Shown here piece after piece: positions 53,416-63,331 of a DNA stretch of 64,000 nt. Made by a program: the position numbers and the translations under genes. This DNA is from Sapientia aquatica (GTDB lineage Bacteria > Pseudomonadota > Gammaproteobacteria > Burkholderiales > Burkholderiaceae_D): NCBI RefSeq assembly GCF_004358105.1, contig NZ_SMYL01000003.1, positions 129,371 through 193,370 of the forward strand. The letters run 5' to 3'. Within the stretch, counting starts at the first letter, position 1; every line of letters begins with the position of its first letter. The notes below the pieces were generated by a model, which saw nothing but the letters and a program-made list of their open reading frames with translations, had not been told where the DNA came from and ran no database searches.

Positions 53416-56415
53416 ATGCATCAACAATCAAAGACCTTGCCATACCCAAAAACTAAATTACGTTTAATGAGCATGGCCGTAGCAGGCGCTTGTGCCGCAA
53501 TTGTGGGCCAAGCATCGGCGCAACAAGCAGCAACAGACACTTCCGCAGATGCGCCTCAAACGGTGGTAGTGACGGGCTTACGCGCCAGTATGCAGTCAAC
53601 ATTGAATCTTAAGCGCGACGCTGACGGTATCGTGGACGGTATCGTTGCCGAAGACATGGGTAAATTCCCAGACACAAACTTAGCTGAATCGTTACAACGT
53701 ATTAGTGGCGTATCGATCGATCGCAGCAACGGCGAAGGTCAAACAGTGACAGTGCGCGGTTTGGGTCCAGACTATAACTTGGTATTGTTAAATGGCCGCC
53801 AAATGCCAACGACCAACTTGGGAGACCGCGGTGGCCGCTCGTTTGATTTCTCTAACCTGTCACCTGATGCTATTTCTCAATTGCAAGTGTACAAAACAGG
53901 TAACGTGGACAACGCTGCTGGCGGCATTGGCGCAACGATCAATGTTGTGACTGCACGTCCGTTCGACAATCCGGGCATGCACTCAAGCATCAATATCAAA
54001 GCGATCGACGACAAGTCTGGTCAAAACCTGCCTGGTCCAATGGAATTTGGCAAAATCACACCTGATTTTTCTGGCATCTATAGCAATACGAGCGAAGATG
54101 GTCGATTCGGTGTTTCTCTGAGCGCAAGCTACCAAAAACGCGATTCAGGCTTCAATACAGCGGGTTCAACTAACGGTTTCCAAGGTCCATTCCTAGCATC
54201 AAATGCAACTAGTACAACGGATGGCCACGCTCTGGGAACAACAACTAATGGTCCAACAGGTAATTCGATTTACCTGATCCCACAAAACTTTGCTTACGGC
54301 CTAAACAGTGTTCAAAGTACGCGTCAAAATGATCAGCTGGTGTTTCAATTCAAACCAAATAACGAATTAACCACTACGCTGGACTTCACATATTCTGAAC
54401 ACAAAATCCATACGTTACACACTGAAGTCAGTGCATGGTTTAGCGCGTCACCGACTTCGGTCAGTACTTGGCCAAGCGGCAGCGTAGTCACTCCAACCAC
54501 CTATACCGAAAACTACACTACACCGCAAGACGTGTCGGCTGCAGATGGCGACTACGCGACCAAAACTAAAAACGAATCCATTGGTTTCAACGCTGTTTGG
54601 AAATACTCGCCAAAACTGAAATTCACTTTTGACGCGCATCATTCAACAGCAGAGTCCGGCGCTGATAGCCCTTGGGGTAGCGGAAACGACATGTCAAATG
54701 CGAGCTTTAGCCGCACATTCTCGACAGTCACTTACGGTCAAACCTTGCCAATCCTGTCCATGCCAGTAAACCTCGCTGCCGCGCCGCTGCAAGCAACTGG
54801 TTCTTGGTTCCAAAATGCTTGGCAAAAAGCGAGTGTTAATCAAGCTCAGGTTTCTGGTAGCTGGCACGTAAACGAAGGCTCAAATTTGAACTTTGGCATC
54901 GGTCAAACTGATAACACCAACCACAATACGTTCTCGCAAGTTCAGAACAATAACTGCTGGGGTAACTGCGCTTTCCCGGCCGGATCGTTCCCTGCTAGCT
55001 TGTATCAATCATTCAGTTTGCCAGGTTACTTCTCCAACATTCCGGGTCATAATTCACCGGGTATTTTTGGTCAATTCTACGTTCCGAATTTTGGTCAGTT
55101 ACGCGCTCAGACTGCTGCAGTCATGGCTGCAACTGGCAACATCAGTGCTGGTGGTGGCTATTTACCAAGTAATACGCCTACATCGGACAGTCAGATTAAG
55201 GAAAACACATCGTCAGCCTACGCTTCATACAGCACAGACTGGGATACAACGATTCCTTTCCATTCAAATTTTGGCTTGCGCTTCGAACACACCAAAGTAA
55301 CTGCAACCGCGCTCGCACAACCAGCTACTGGCGTGACTTGGGTATCTCAAAACGAATTACCACTGACTTTAGGTGGCCAAGACTACTCGAATACCGATGC
55401 GTCCTACGGTAAAGTATTACCAGACGTGAATTTACAATGGGATCTACGTCAAGATCTGAAACTCCGCGCCAGTGTAGGTGAAACGATCGGTCGCGCTCGT
55501 TATGACCAGATGCAAGGAAGCTTGTCACTAGGCGGCACCGCTAGCACCTACTACGGTACAGCAAGTGTTGGCAATCCAGCGTTGAAGCCGGTTACATCTA
55601 AAAACTTGGATATCTCGGCTGAGTGGTATTACGACAAACAAAGCTTGGTATCCGCTGGTTTCTTCCGCAAAGTCTTGGATAACTACGCAGGCCAAGCGGT
55701 GATTAACCAATCCTTGTATGGTCTTCACACACCAGTTGGCGGTGCTTACTACAATGCCGCATTGGCTCACGGTTGCGGTGTTGCAGACACTAACTGTATC
55801 CGTAACTACATCCTGACTAACTACAACGGTCAACCGGGTGTTACCGCTACAGGCCCAGCTAACAACGCCGGCATTATTCCAGGTACGATCGCTGGACTGC
55901 CGACTGATCCGCTGTTGAACTTCCAAACAGACACTTATGTCAACGAAAAGACAGCTAATCTGAACGGTTTGGAATTCAACGTTCAACACATGTTCGCTAG
56001 CACTGGCTTTGGCGTTCAGGCGAACTACACCTATGTTCACTCCCCACTCAAATACAATAATAACAATCTGGATGCATCAACCCAGTTTGCGATTGTTGGT
56101 TTGAGTAACTCTGCGAACTTGGTCGGTATTTATGAAGACCAAAACTGGTCAATCCGGTTAGCATATAACTGGCGCGACACGTTCTTATCTTCAACAACTC
56201 AACCTGGCGGTGGCAACGGTCCGGTCTACACCAAGGCTTATGGACAGGTTGATACAAGCATTGGCTACTCAGTGAATAAAAACTTGAGCTTCCAATTCGA
56301 TATCGTCAATTTGAACAATGCGATCCAAAAACAGGTCGGCCGTACAGATCAAGAAGTTGAAAACGTCTATCAAACAGGTACTCGTTACCTCGTCGGTGCA
56401 CGCTACAAATTCTAA
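53416..56415 (+). CDS. TonB-dependent receptor for carbohydrate (beta-glucan)
   Basis: A 999-residue outer-membrane receptor of the large carbohydrate type found in Xanthomonas, Caulobacter and marine Gammaproteobacteria. Signal peptide to ASAQ, TonB box TVVVTGLRASMQ, plug DGIVAEDMGKFPDTNLAESLQRISGV, a set typical of this class, then the barrel ending GARYKF. It likely imports beta-glucan oligosaccharides across the outer membrane. GGAG precedes the ATG. LacI-type operators lie about 250 bp upstream. It is followed by a terminator and then the SapC-cupin-halogenase genes, which are frequent neighbours of such receptors. Confidence 0.93.
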   Translation: MHQQSKTLPYPKTKLRLMSMAVAGACAAIVGQASAQQAATDTSADAPQTVVVTGLRASMQSTLNLKRDADGIVDGIVAEDMGKFPDTNLAESLQRISGVSIDRSNGEGQTVTVRGLGPDYNLVLLNGRQMPTTNLGDRGGRSFDFSNLSPDAISQLQVYKTGNVDNAAGGIGATINVVTARPFDNPGMHSSINIKAIDDKSGQNLPGPMEFGKITPDFSGIYSNTSEDGRFGVSLSASYQKRDSGFNTAGSTNGFQGPFLASNATSTTDGHALGTTTNGPTGNSIYLIPQNFAYGLNSVQSTRQNDQLVFQFKPNNELTTTLDFTYSEHKIHTLHTEVSAWFSASPTSVSTWPSGSVVTPTTYTENYTTPQDVSAADGDYATKTKNESIGFNAVWKYSPKLKFTFDAHHSTAESGADSPWGSGNDMSNASFSRTFSTVTYGQTLPILSMPVNLAAAPLQATGSWFQNAWQKASVNQAQVSGSWHVNEGSNLNFGIGQTDNTNHNTFSQVQNNNCWGNCAFPAGSFPASLYQSFSLPGYFSNIPGHNSPGIFGQFYVPNFGQLRAQTAAVMAATGNISAGGGYLPSNTPTSDSQIKENTSSAYASYSTDWDTTIPFHSNFGLRFEHTKVTATALAQPATGVTWVSQNELPLTLGGQDYSNTDASYGKVLPDVNLQWDLRQDLKLRASVGETIGRARYDQMQGSLSLGGTASTYYGTASVGNPALKPVTSKNLDISAEWYYDKQSLVSAGFFRKVLDNYAGQAVINQSLYGLHTPVGGAYYNAALAHGCGVADTNCIRNYILTNYNGQPGVTATGPANNAGIIPGTIAGLPTDPLLNFQTDTYVNEKTANLNGLEFNVQHMFASTGFGVQANYTYVHSPLKYNNNNLDASTQFAIVGLSNSANLVGIYEDQNWSIRLAYNWRDTFLSSTTQPGGGNGPVYTKAYGQVDTSIGYSVNKNLSFQFDIVNLNNAIQKQVGRTDQEVENVYQTGTRYLVGARYKF

Positions 56416-56780
56416 TCGTCGGCTTACCGACAACGAGAGCAGCAACTGGAACCGGTTAGCATAGTGCAAACTAACGCTAACCACTAAAACAGGCCGTGAG
56501 AAGATTTCCTCTCTACGGCCTGTTTTATACCAAGCCCTGCTGTTGCAATGCCTACTCAACACTTCACGAACAAATCATGGTTGCAGTACAGGACACCTGT
56601 CGGGTACGATAGTGCCGATACTTCCAAGCAACAAATTTATCGGACTAATCTAACAAAGACAAACAACATTATCGCGAATAAGGCGGCGCATCCCCATTAA
56701 GTAGCGCTCTTGTCCAACGCCCTGGAAGTTCAACAACCCCAGCGATAAGTTGATATTCATTACATATACGGTGACCTACT
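56416..56780. other. Intergenic region between TonB receptor and sapC-like genes
   Basis: Contains the receptor terminator and then about 250 bp with no recognised element. Confidence 0.45.
56486..56526 (+). terminator. Terminator after the carbohydrate receptor
   Basis: AAAACAGGCCGT (56486-56497) pairs with ACGGCCTGTTTT (56515-56526), 17-nt loop with an inner GAG/CTC. Termination here may let the receptor exceed the downstream products. Confidence 0.88.
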
Positions 56781-57494
56781 ATGCCTCAAGCTACTTTACT
56801 CAATAACATTGACCACAAAAATTTACGCATCATTACCAAACATGGCGCCGACTATGGCGACAATGTCGGTTTCACCAATACATTTCCAGCCGAGTTTCAA
56901 AACCTGCAAGCGCACTACCCTATCGTGTTCCGCGAACTCGATGAAAACAATTTCGACGCCATCGCTATATTGGGTCTTACACCCGATGAGAACCTATTTT
57001 TAGGCGCGCATGGCTGGGATGCCAGCTATATTCCGGTGATGATTCAACGTCAACCGTTTTTGATCGGTCAATCCGATGATCAGTTGATGGTGCATTTCTT
57101 TTCAGATAGCCCAAAAGTCAGCAAGAGCGCCGATGAAGGTGAGCCAGTTTTCTTGGAACACGGCGGCCCAACTCCTTATTTAGAAAACATTAACTCACTG
57201 CTATCTGCCATTCATCAAGGTATGAATGACTTGCAAACGTTTATCAAGACCTTGCGCGAGCATGATTTACTCGAATCGTTTGTGGTCGATATTGAACTCA
57301 ACGATGGATCAAAGAGCCGCCTCGATGGTTTTTACACGATCAAATTATCGGCACTACAAAATTTAAGCGCCAGCACACTAGAGACAATGAATCGCTCTGG
57401 CCATTTGCAGTCGATTTACATGGTGATTGCGTCGATGAGTAATTTTGGTTCGCTGGTTTATAGAAAGAACCGCCGGAATGCAGAGCGCGCTTAA
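56781..57494 (+). CDS. SapC-family protein
   Basis: A 237-residue cytoplasmic protein of the SapC family (as in Campylobacter S-layer-related loci and many TonB-receptor loci): HYPIVFRELDE-type opening (YPIVFRELDENNFDAIAILGL), PVMIQRQPFLIG, and FFSDSPKVSKSADEGEPVF. Its function is unknown; in TonB-receptor clusters it is commonly next to tryptophan-halogenase-like and cupin-like genes, as here. It may modify a component with the oxygenases encoded downstream. Its end overlaps the next gene by 17 bp, so the two are coupled. Confidence 0.88.
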   Translation: MPQATLLNNIDHKNLRIITKHGADYGDNVGFTNTFPAEFQNLQAHYPIVFRELDENNFDAIAILGLTPDENLFLGAHGWDASYIPVMIQRQPFLIGQSDDQLMVHFFSDSPKVSKSADEGEPVFLEHGGPTPYLENINSLLSAIHQGMNDLQTFIKTLREHDLLESFVVDIELNDGSKSRLDGFYTIKLSALQNLSASTLETMNRSGHLQSIYMVIASMSNFGSLVYRKNRRNAERA

Positions 57495-58494
57495 ACCGAT
57501 CCGCGAAATAACAGGCATCCGCCCGGAGCAATTAAACGACGACATCCTGGGCTCGACCGAGCCAGTGATTTTGCGCGGCTTGATTGCTTCGTGGCCTATC
57601 GTTAAAGCCGCGCAGAATTCGCAGCACGAAGCTGACGAGTATCTGCGCCGCTTTTACCATGATGCGACCCTCACCGTCATGCACGGTGAGCCAGAAATCG
57701 AGGGCCGTTTTTTTTATAATGAAGATTTCAGCGGCTTTAATTACGCCTCCTCGCGCGTTCGCTTAGACATGATCTTAGACGCCTTGCGCGAGGAAAGCAG
57801 CAAAGCTAAGCCACGTTCAATTTATGTCGGCTCCTCAGCGATCGATAATTATTTGCCAGGTTTTCGCGCCGAGAACAATCTCGCTGCGATTGATGGGTTG
57901 AATCCGCTAGTCAATATTTGGATAGGCAATCGGACCCGTATTCCAGCGCATTTCGACTTGCCCGATAACGTAGCCTGCATCGGCGCTGGACGACGTTGCT
58001 TCACCCTATTCCCACCCGATCAACTCAGCAATTTGTATATCGGGCCGCTCGATTTAACGCCTGCCGGACAGGCCGTGAGTTTAGTCGATTTTGCCCAACC
58101 TGATTTCGACAAATTTCCTAAGTTCGCCCACGCGCTAGAACATGCGCAAGTCGCTGAATTAGAAGCCGGTGATGCGTTATTTATTCCCAGTATGTGGTGG
58201 CATCATGTGGAAGCCTTGGATAGTTTCAATATCCTCATCAATTACTGGTGGCGTCAGTCGCCGAGTTACATGGATACGCCCTACAACACATTGATGCACG
58301 CCTTGCTGACCATGCGTGATTTACCGCCGCAACAGCGTGTGGCCTGGCAAGAACTATTCCGCCACTATGTGTTTGAAAGTAATGGCGACGAGGTGCAACA
58401 TATTCCGCCATCGGCACGTGGTATGTTGGCTCCCTTTAATGATGACTCAGCCCGCATGTTAAGAGCAAACTTACTCAATAAAATGAAGCGCTAA
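57478..58494 (+). CDS. Cupin-like (JmjC-type) dioxygenase family protein
   Basis: A 338-residue cupin_8/JmjC-like protein. The segments EPVILRGLIASWPIVKAA, NLYIGPLDLTP and ELEAGDALFIPSMWWHHVEALDSFNILINYWW match Fe(II)/2-oxoglutarate hydroxylases of this family, with a candidate HxD...H triad (His in RIPAHFDLPDNV, Asp in the same motif, His in MWWHHVE). It probably hydroxylates a protein or small molecule. ATG 57478 overlaps the SapC end by 17 bp; an upstream in-frame start is possible. It belongs to the receptor-linked set SapC-cupin-halogenase. Confidence 0.87.
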   Translation: MQSALKPIREITGIRPEQLNDDILGSTEPVILRGLIASWPIVKAAQNSQHEADEYLRRFYHDATLTVMHGEPEIEGRFFYNEDFSGFNYASSRVRLDMILDALREESSKAKPRSIYVGSSAIDNYLPGFRAENNLAAIDGLNPLVNIWIGNRTRIPAHFDLPDNVACIGAGRRCFTLFPPDQLSNLYIGPLDLTPAGQAVSLVDFAQPDFDKFPKFAHALEHAQVAELEAGDALFIPSMWWHHVEALDSFNILINYWWRQSPSYMDTPYNTLMHALLTMRDLPPQQRVAWQELFRHYVFESNGDEVQHIPPSARGMLAPFNDDSARMLRANLLNKMKR

Positions 58495-58550
58495 AAATAA
58501 AGCGCCAGTTCAACAAAACATAAAAATACAAAAACACTCGGAGACCAGAC

Positions 58551-60068
58551 ATGACTCAACAACCAAGTTCGCCAGCCGCGACTAAGCCAATCCGCCGCGT
58601 CGTCATCGCCGGTGGTGGCACTGCTGGCTGGAGCGTCGCTGCGGCGATCAGCAAAGTGCTCGGTAAAATTTTAGATATCACCTTAATCGAGTCGGATGAA
58701 ATCATGACCGTGGGCGTAGGTGAGGCCAGTATTCCAGCCATGTTAGCGTTTCATAATTTGATTGAGCTCAACGAGCAAGAATTCATGGCCGCTACGCAAG
58801 CGACCTTCAAGCTCGGCATTAATTTTGAAAACTGGCGCGATGTAAAACAAGATTATTTCCACTCGTTTGGTCACACCGGCATCGATCACTGGACAGCAGG
58901 TTTCCAACACTTTTGGCATAAAGGTGTCGAGCGCAAATTGGCCAGCGATTTTGGTGATTACTGCTTGGAATTAAAAGCCGCGATGGCCGGACGCTTCGCG
59001 CATTTGCCGAACAATAAACTAAATTACGCCTACCATTTGGACGCGACGCTATACGCCAAATATTTACGAAAAATGAGCGAATCGTTCGGCATTAAGCGCA
59101 TGGAGGGCAAAATCAATAAGGTCGAAACGGATGCAGCAACCGGCCACATCACTTCGTTGCGCTTGGATTCGGGCGTTAATTTAGAGGCAGACTTTTTTAT
59201 TGATTGCACCGGATTTCGCGCGCTATTAATTGGTGACGCGATGAAGGTTGGTTACCAAGATTGGTCGAACTGGCTGTTCTGCGACAGCGCGGTTGCAGTC
59301 CAAACCGAATCGGTCGCCGATGCGATTCCGTACACCCGCTCTATCGCGCACGAAGCCGGTTGGCAATGGCGCATTCCACTGCAACATCGGGTCGGCAATG
59401 GCTTGGTGTATTCCACCAAATACATTAACGACGAAGATGCGCAAAAAACCTTGCTGGCCAATATTCAAGGCCCGCTAGTCACCCAGCCACGTATCATCCG
59501 TTTTAAACCCGGTCAACGCGAAGCAACGTGGCGCGGCAATTGCGTCGCGCTGGGCTTATCGAGTGGATTCTTAGAACCCTTAGAATCGACTAGCATTTAC
59601 CTCATTCAACGCAACGTTATTCGCCTGCTGCAAATGTTTCCGACCAACGGCATCAGCCCAACCGACGTTGCCGAATTCAATCGCCAAAGCGATCAAGAAA
59701 TGGAGCACATTCGCGACTTCATTATTTTGCATTACCACGTCACCAATCGGCGCGATACCCAATTCTGGCGTGATTGCAGCAGCATGAGTATTCCGCCATC
59801 GCTGCAACATCGAATCGATTTATTCCGCGAAACCGGCCGCGTGTTCCGCGCTCCGAATGAGCTGTTTGCAGAGAATTCGTGGATACAAGTGATGCTCGGT
59901 CAAGGCATCATGCCGCAACAGCACCATCAATCCGCCGACTTAATGGGTGATGCGGAGTTGTCCGGCTTCTTAAATAATATTCGCTCCAACGTCAGCAAAA
60001 CCGTGGCGCAATTGCCGCCGCATTTAGACTATGTAAAACGTTACGCTAACGGCCAGATGCGTAAATAA
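58551..60068 (+). CDS. Tryptophan 7-halogenase-like flavoprotein
   Basis: A 505-residue protein of the flavin-dependent tryptophan halogenase family (PrnA-like). It has the FAD-binding GGGTAGW motif (21-27), the putative catalytic Lys87 in TFKLGINFENW, corresponding to PrnA Lys79, and the WxWxIP motif at 271-276 (WQWRIP). Whether it halogenates is unknown: members in carbohydrate TonB-receptor loci are numerous and have no shown substrate. They could modify a protein or glycan intermediate. GGAG precedes ATG 58551. It follows the cupin gene by about 55 bp and precedes the antiporter gene. Confidence 0.92.
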   Translation: MTQQPSSPAATKPIRRVVIAGGGTAGWSVAAAISKVLGKILDITLIESDEIMTVGVGEASIPAMLAFHNLIELNEQEFMAATQATFKLGINFENWRDVKQDYFHSFGHTGIDHWTAGFQHFWHKGVERKLASDFGDYCLELKAAMAGRFAHLPNNKLNYAYHLDATLYAKYLRKMSESFGIKRMEGKINKVETDAATGHITSLRLDSGVNLEADFFIDCTGFRALLIGDAMKVGYQDWSNWLFCDSAVAVQTESVADAIPYTRSIAHEAGWQWRIPLQHRVGNGLVYSTKYINDEDAQKTLLANIQGPLVTQPRIIRFKPGQREATWRGNCVALGLSSGFLEPLESTSIYLIQRNVIRLLQMFPTNGISPTDVAEFNRQSDQEMEHIRDFIILHYHVTNRRDTQFWRDCSSMSIPPSLQHRIDLFRETGRVFRAPNELFAENSWIQVMLGQGIMPQQHHQSADLMGDAELSGFLNNIRSNVSKTVAQLPPHLDYVKRYANGQMRK

Positions 60069-60118
60069 GCGCCTTAGAAGTTGTGGACTAAATAAAATTA
60101 AAAAGTAGGGAGATCAAT

Positions 60119-61330
60119 TTGCACGCTGCGATGAGTACCACCGAGATTTTTTTATTGGCGATGCTGATAATTTTTACGATTCCTTATTTAATTTGGCGCG
60201 TGGGCAAAACCGAGTATTTCGCTCCGCTCGTCGTGGTACAAATCATTACCGGAATTCTGCTCGGCCCCGGGATTCTCGGCGCAATTTTCCCTACTTATTA
60301 TCAGTTTGTTTTCAATCCAAACGTCATTCAATTATTAACAGGCATCGCCTCTTGGGCGGTCATGATTTTTGTCATGATCGCTGGAGTTGAGCTTGACCTG
60401 AGCAAGGCCTGGGAATATCGTCGGGAAGGCTCACTCACCGCCGCGTTAGCGCTTGGCACGCCGCTGCTATTCGGCTGCGCTGCCGCTGCAGTAATGCTGA
60501 CTTACGACGGCTGGGTCGGTCCCAAAGGCATGACATGGCAATTTATTCTTGGCATCGGCATGGCATGCGCTGTCACCGCCCTGCCCATCCTGATCTTGTT
60601 CATGGAAAAGCTCGACATCCTGCGCCAACCGATAGGCCAGCGCATCTTGCGTTATGCCAGTTTGGATGACATCGCGATTTGGGGCGTGCTAGCGCTGATC
60701 CTATTGGATTGGACGCGGGTTGGTCGGCAGGTCGGCTTCTTGTTAGCCTTCATCGTCGCGGCCTATGTATTCCGCAAAATCATGATTCGACTGCAAGAAC
60801 GCGATCGGTGGTATGTGATGTTTATTTGGCTGGCAGCTTGTGGTTTTGCTGCCGATTGGGCGGGATTGCATTTTATGGTGGGCGCATTTTTATCTGGCGC
60901 GGTAATGGATGCGAAATGGTTTAACCAAGAAAAAATGGACTTGCTACGCAACCACGTTTTGCTAGGAATTATGCCGGTTTTCTTCTTGAGTACTGGTTTA
61001 AAAACCAATTGGGCAGTTGGCGGTTGGGCGGTGTTTATCGCGGCAGGATTATTGTTAGTCGCCTCGGTCAGCGGCAAGCTAGTTGGAACTCAACTTGCTG
61101 GAAAAATCCTGCAATGGGAAAAAGGCGAAGCGTCCATTATCGGATGGCTGCTGCAAACTAAAGCCTTAATTATGATTATTTTCGTCAATATTTTGCTGGA
61201 TAAAAACATCATCACCAACGAAACCTTTACTGCGTTATTGCTCATGGCTGTTGCGAGTACGATGTTGACCGTGCCTATGGTTGCGCCAAAATTGCAACGC
61301 ATGCAGGCGTTGATTTCCAAAGCAAAATAA
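60119..61330 (+). CDS. CPA2-type cation:proton antiporter
   Basis: A 403-residue, roughly 12-helix Na+(K+)/H+ antiporter of the CPA2 family. The helices include ITGILLGPGILG, VMIFVMIAGVELDLSKAW (the acidic patch of the family), and SLDDIAIWGVLALILLDW, where a DD pair is expected to bind the ion. AGGGAG (60107-60112) lies 6 nt before TTG 60119, so I take TTG as the start; an ATG 12 nt later has no ribosome site. Its presence in a glucan-use locus is unexpected; it may maintain ion or pH balance during uptake. Confidence 0.88.
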   Translation: MHAAMSTTEIFLLAMLIIFTIPYLIWRVGKTEYFAPLVVVQIITGILLGPGILGAIFPTYYQFVFNPNVIQLLTGIASWAVMIFVMIAGVELDLSKAWEYRREGSLTAALALGTPLLFGCAAAAVMLTYDGWVGPKGMTWQFILGIGMACAVTALPILILFMEKLDILRQPIGQRILRYASLDDIAIWGVLALILLDWTRVGRQVGFLLAFIVAAYVFRKIMIRLQERDRWYVMFIWLAACGFAADWAGLHFMVGAFLSGAVMDAKWFNQEKMDLLRNHVLLGIMPVFFLSTGLKTNWAVGGWAVFIAAGLLLVASVSGKLVGTQLAGKILQWEKGEASIIGWLLQTKALIMIIFVNILLDKNIITNETFTALLLMAVASTMLTVPMVAPKLQRMQALISKAK

Positions 61331-61387
61331 TGTTGGGGATGACTGTGTAAAAGCGTCATCCACTTACCCAATAATCCCGTTCATAGA

Positions 61388-62119
61388 ATGCATTCGGCCA
61401 CCATGTTTAATCCCAAACCAACGATTCAACTCATCCCAATTGCGGGTCACACGCCGATTGTGATCATTGATGATTTTTTGCTGCATCCGGATGCGTTAGT
61501 GGCCGAAGCATGTCAAGCGCGCGATAAGTTCACCAACGCGCCGAAGAATGCATTTCCTGGGCTTGAATTGCGCATGCCGGAGTCGTTTTCATCTCGGCTC
61601 AACGATTTCTTCATTCAACATATTAGCAAGCTGCTTGGCGCAAGACGCAGCCTCAGCATGTTTAGCCGCCTATCCATGATCACGCTCGCGCCCGATGAAT
61701 TAGCGCGCAGTCAACGCATCTGCCATCAAGATCAAATCAATGAATCTCCGCAACATTGCTTTGCTGCGTCAGTGCTGTATTTATTTAAAAATCCGGAGCT
61801 AGGCGGCACTAGTTTTTATGCCCCCAAAATCGATCAAGCGCGGATTAAGCAGTTGTACATCAACCCTTCTGCTTGGGATGAATTGCCGGAACAGGAAGCC
61901 ACAGAGTTGTTCGGTACGAAGCCGCATTACATGACCGAATCTAATCCGTATTTTGAATTGCTTGGCAACGTCGAAGCTAAATGGAATCGGGTGATTTTTT
62001 ATGACGGCTCGATTTTTCATTCTGGGCATATTACCAAACCCGAATTACTCAGCCGCGACCCTGCCCAAGGTCGATTAACGATTAATGGCTTCTTTACCTG
62101 CCGCAAAGCGCTGGGCTAA
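61388..62119 (+). CDS. DUF6445 family protein (2-oxoglutarate-oxygenase-like)
   Basis: A 243-residue cytoplasmic protein of DUF6445, common in TonB-receptor / tryptophan-halogenase loci. It shows an iron-ligand-like pattern: HQD in CHQDQINESPQH (about residue 117), a distal His in IFHSGHITKP and an Arg a little later, as in Fe(II)/2-oxoglutarate prolyl-hydroxylase-type folds. Start could be either Met1 or Met6. It follows the antiporter gene after a hairpin with a 7-bp stem (61337-61361). Together with the cupin and halogenase-like proteins, this makes three oxidative enzymes in one cluster. Confidence 0.8.
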   Translation: MHSATMFNPKPTIQLIPIAGHTPIVIIDDFLLHPDALVAEACQARDKFTNAPKNAFPGLELRMPESFSSRLNDFFIQHISKLLGARRSLSMFSRLSMITLAPDELARSQRICHQDQINESPQHCFAASVLYLFKNPELGGTSFYAPKIDQARIKQLYINPSAWDELPEQEATELFGTKPHYMTESNPYFELLGNVEAKWNRVIFYDGSIFHSGHITKPELLSRDPAQGRLTINGFFTCRKALG

Positions 62120-62143
62120 TCCCAAATAGATGAAACTAAACCG

Positions 62144-63331
62144 ATGAAAATTATGTTGATACAGAAACTGCAGCGCGCAAAGTTGTACACGGTTTTCCTT
62201 GCCATCCAATGTTTATGCTTAGTCAGTGCCTGCGGAGGCGGTGGCGGCGGTAGTGCACAAGCCGCACCGACCACTCCGAGTGCGCCTAATGCCCCAGCCA
62301 CTCCACAAACCATTGCCGCGCCAACGATTACCGCCACTGCCGCGCAAAACGGCGCCGTGATTATTTCAATGAGCAGCACAACATCGGGCGCGGCGATTTA
62401 CTACAGCACTGATGGAAGTACGCCAACAAGTAGCTCACTGATCTATAGCGCGCCATTGTTGGTAGCCAGTCCACAAACAATCCACGCGATCGCAGCCAGC
62501 GGCACAACAACTAGCAGCCTAACCAGCTATCAATTCACCAGCGCGATTGCTGCGGGCACCTTGGTATGGAGCGATGAATTTACCAATACTAGCGGATTAA
62601 ACGCCGCGCCCAATCCAACGACTTGGCAATTTGAATCCAAAGCGGGCGGCTTTCAAACCGTCAACAACGAGCTTGAAGTCTATTGCGCGTGGGCCTCGCT
62701 AGCCTCTCCTTGCAATAGCACCCCAAATACTTATGTGGGTGCCACCGACGGCTATTTGCACATCATCGCGCAGCAACCTAGCAGCGGGGTGTACACCTCA
62801 GGACGCATTAAAACCGAAGGTCTGCTCGGCATTAATTACGGTCGCGTAGAAGCAATGATCAAACTACCCGAGGGCCAAGGTTTATGGCCTGCGTTTTGGC
62901 TTTTGGGTGGCAACATCAATACAGTTGGCTGGCCGGCCTGCGGCGAGATGGACGTGATGGAACACATTAACGCACCGACACCGGATTGGATTGCAGGCAC
63001 CGTACACATGACGGGCGCCTCCGGCTCATCGGGAATATCAAGCCATTACGGCGCTTCCGTTGCGTCGTTTTCCGCATCGGGTTGGCATGCCTACGGGATG
63101 ATTTGGAGTAAAGGAAAAGTACAGTTTTATGTCGATAGTCCAAGCAATATTTACGCGACGATTCAGGCCTCTTCCTTGCCTGCTGGCGCTGTTTGGCCGT
63201 TTGATTCGGGACAAGCGAGTTTTATTTTATTGAATCTGGCGGTGGGTGGAAGTTGGCCGGGCTCACCCAACAGCAGCACCGTATTCCCGGCCGAAATGCT
63301 GGTTGATTACGTGCGGGTCTATACCAATTAA
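62144..63331 (+). CDS. GH16 endo-beta-1,3-glucanase lipoprotein (laminarinase)
   Basis: A 395-residue lipoprotein: lipobox LVSAC with Cys30 and a Gly-rich spacer, an ~75-residue chitobiase/FN3-like domain (about 60-130, IYYSTDGSTPTSSS), then a GH16 domain (about 140-395). The catalytic motif is GEMDVMEHI, nucleophile Glu268, Asp270 and acid/base Glu273, the laminarinase type. It probably sits on the outer membrane and cuts beta-1,3-glucan to oligosaccharides that the receptor imports. It is the last gene of the plus-strand locus. The leading run of 6 Gly after Cys30 may shape the lipoprotein linker. Confidence 0.92.
   Translation: MKIMLIQKLQRAKLYTVFLAIQCLCLVSACGGGGGGSAQAAPTTPSAPNAPATPQTIAAPTITATAAQNGAVIISMSSTTSGAAIYYSTDGSTPTSSSLIYSAPLLVASPQTIHAIAASGTTTSSLTSYQFTSAIAAGTLVWSDEFTNTSGLNAAPNPTTWQFESKAGGFQTVNNELEVYCAWASLASPCNSTPNTYVGATDGYLHIIAQQPSSGVYTSGRIKTEGLLGINYGRVEAMIKLPEGQGLWPAFWLLGGNINTVGWPACGEMDVMEHINAPTPDWIAGTVHMTGASGSSGISSHYGASVASFSASGWHAYGMIWSKGKVQFYVDSPSNIYATIQASSLPAGAVWPFDSGQASFILLNLAVGGSWPGSPNSSTVFPAEMLVDYVRVYTN

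Noticed and set aside
61337-61361. GGATGAC/GTCATCC hairpin between the antiporter and DUF6445 genes
   Set aside because: No T-run follows, so it is not counted as a terminator.
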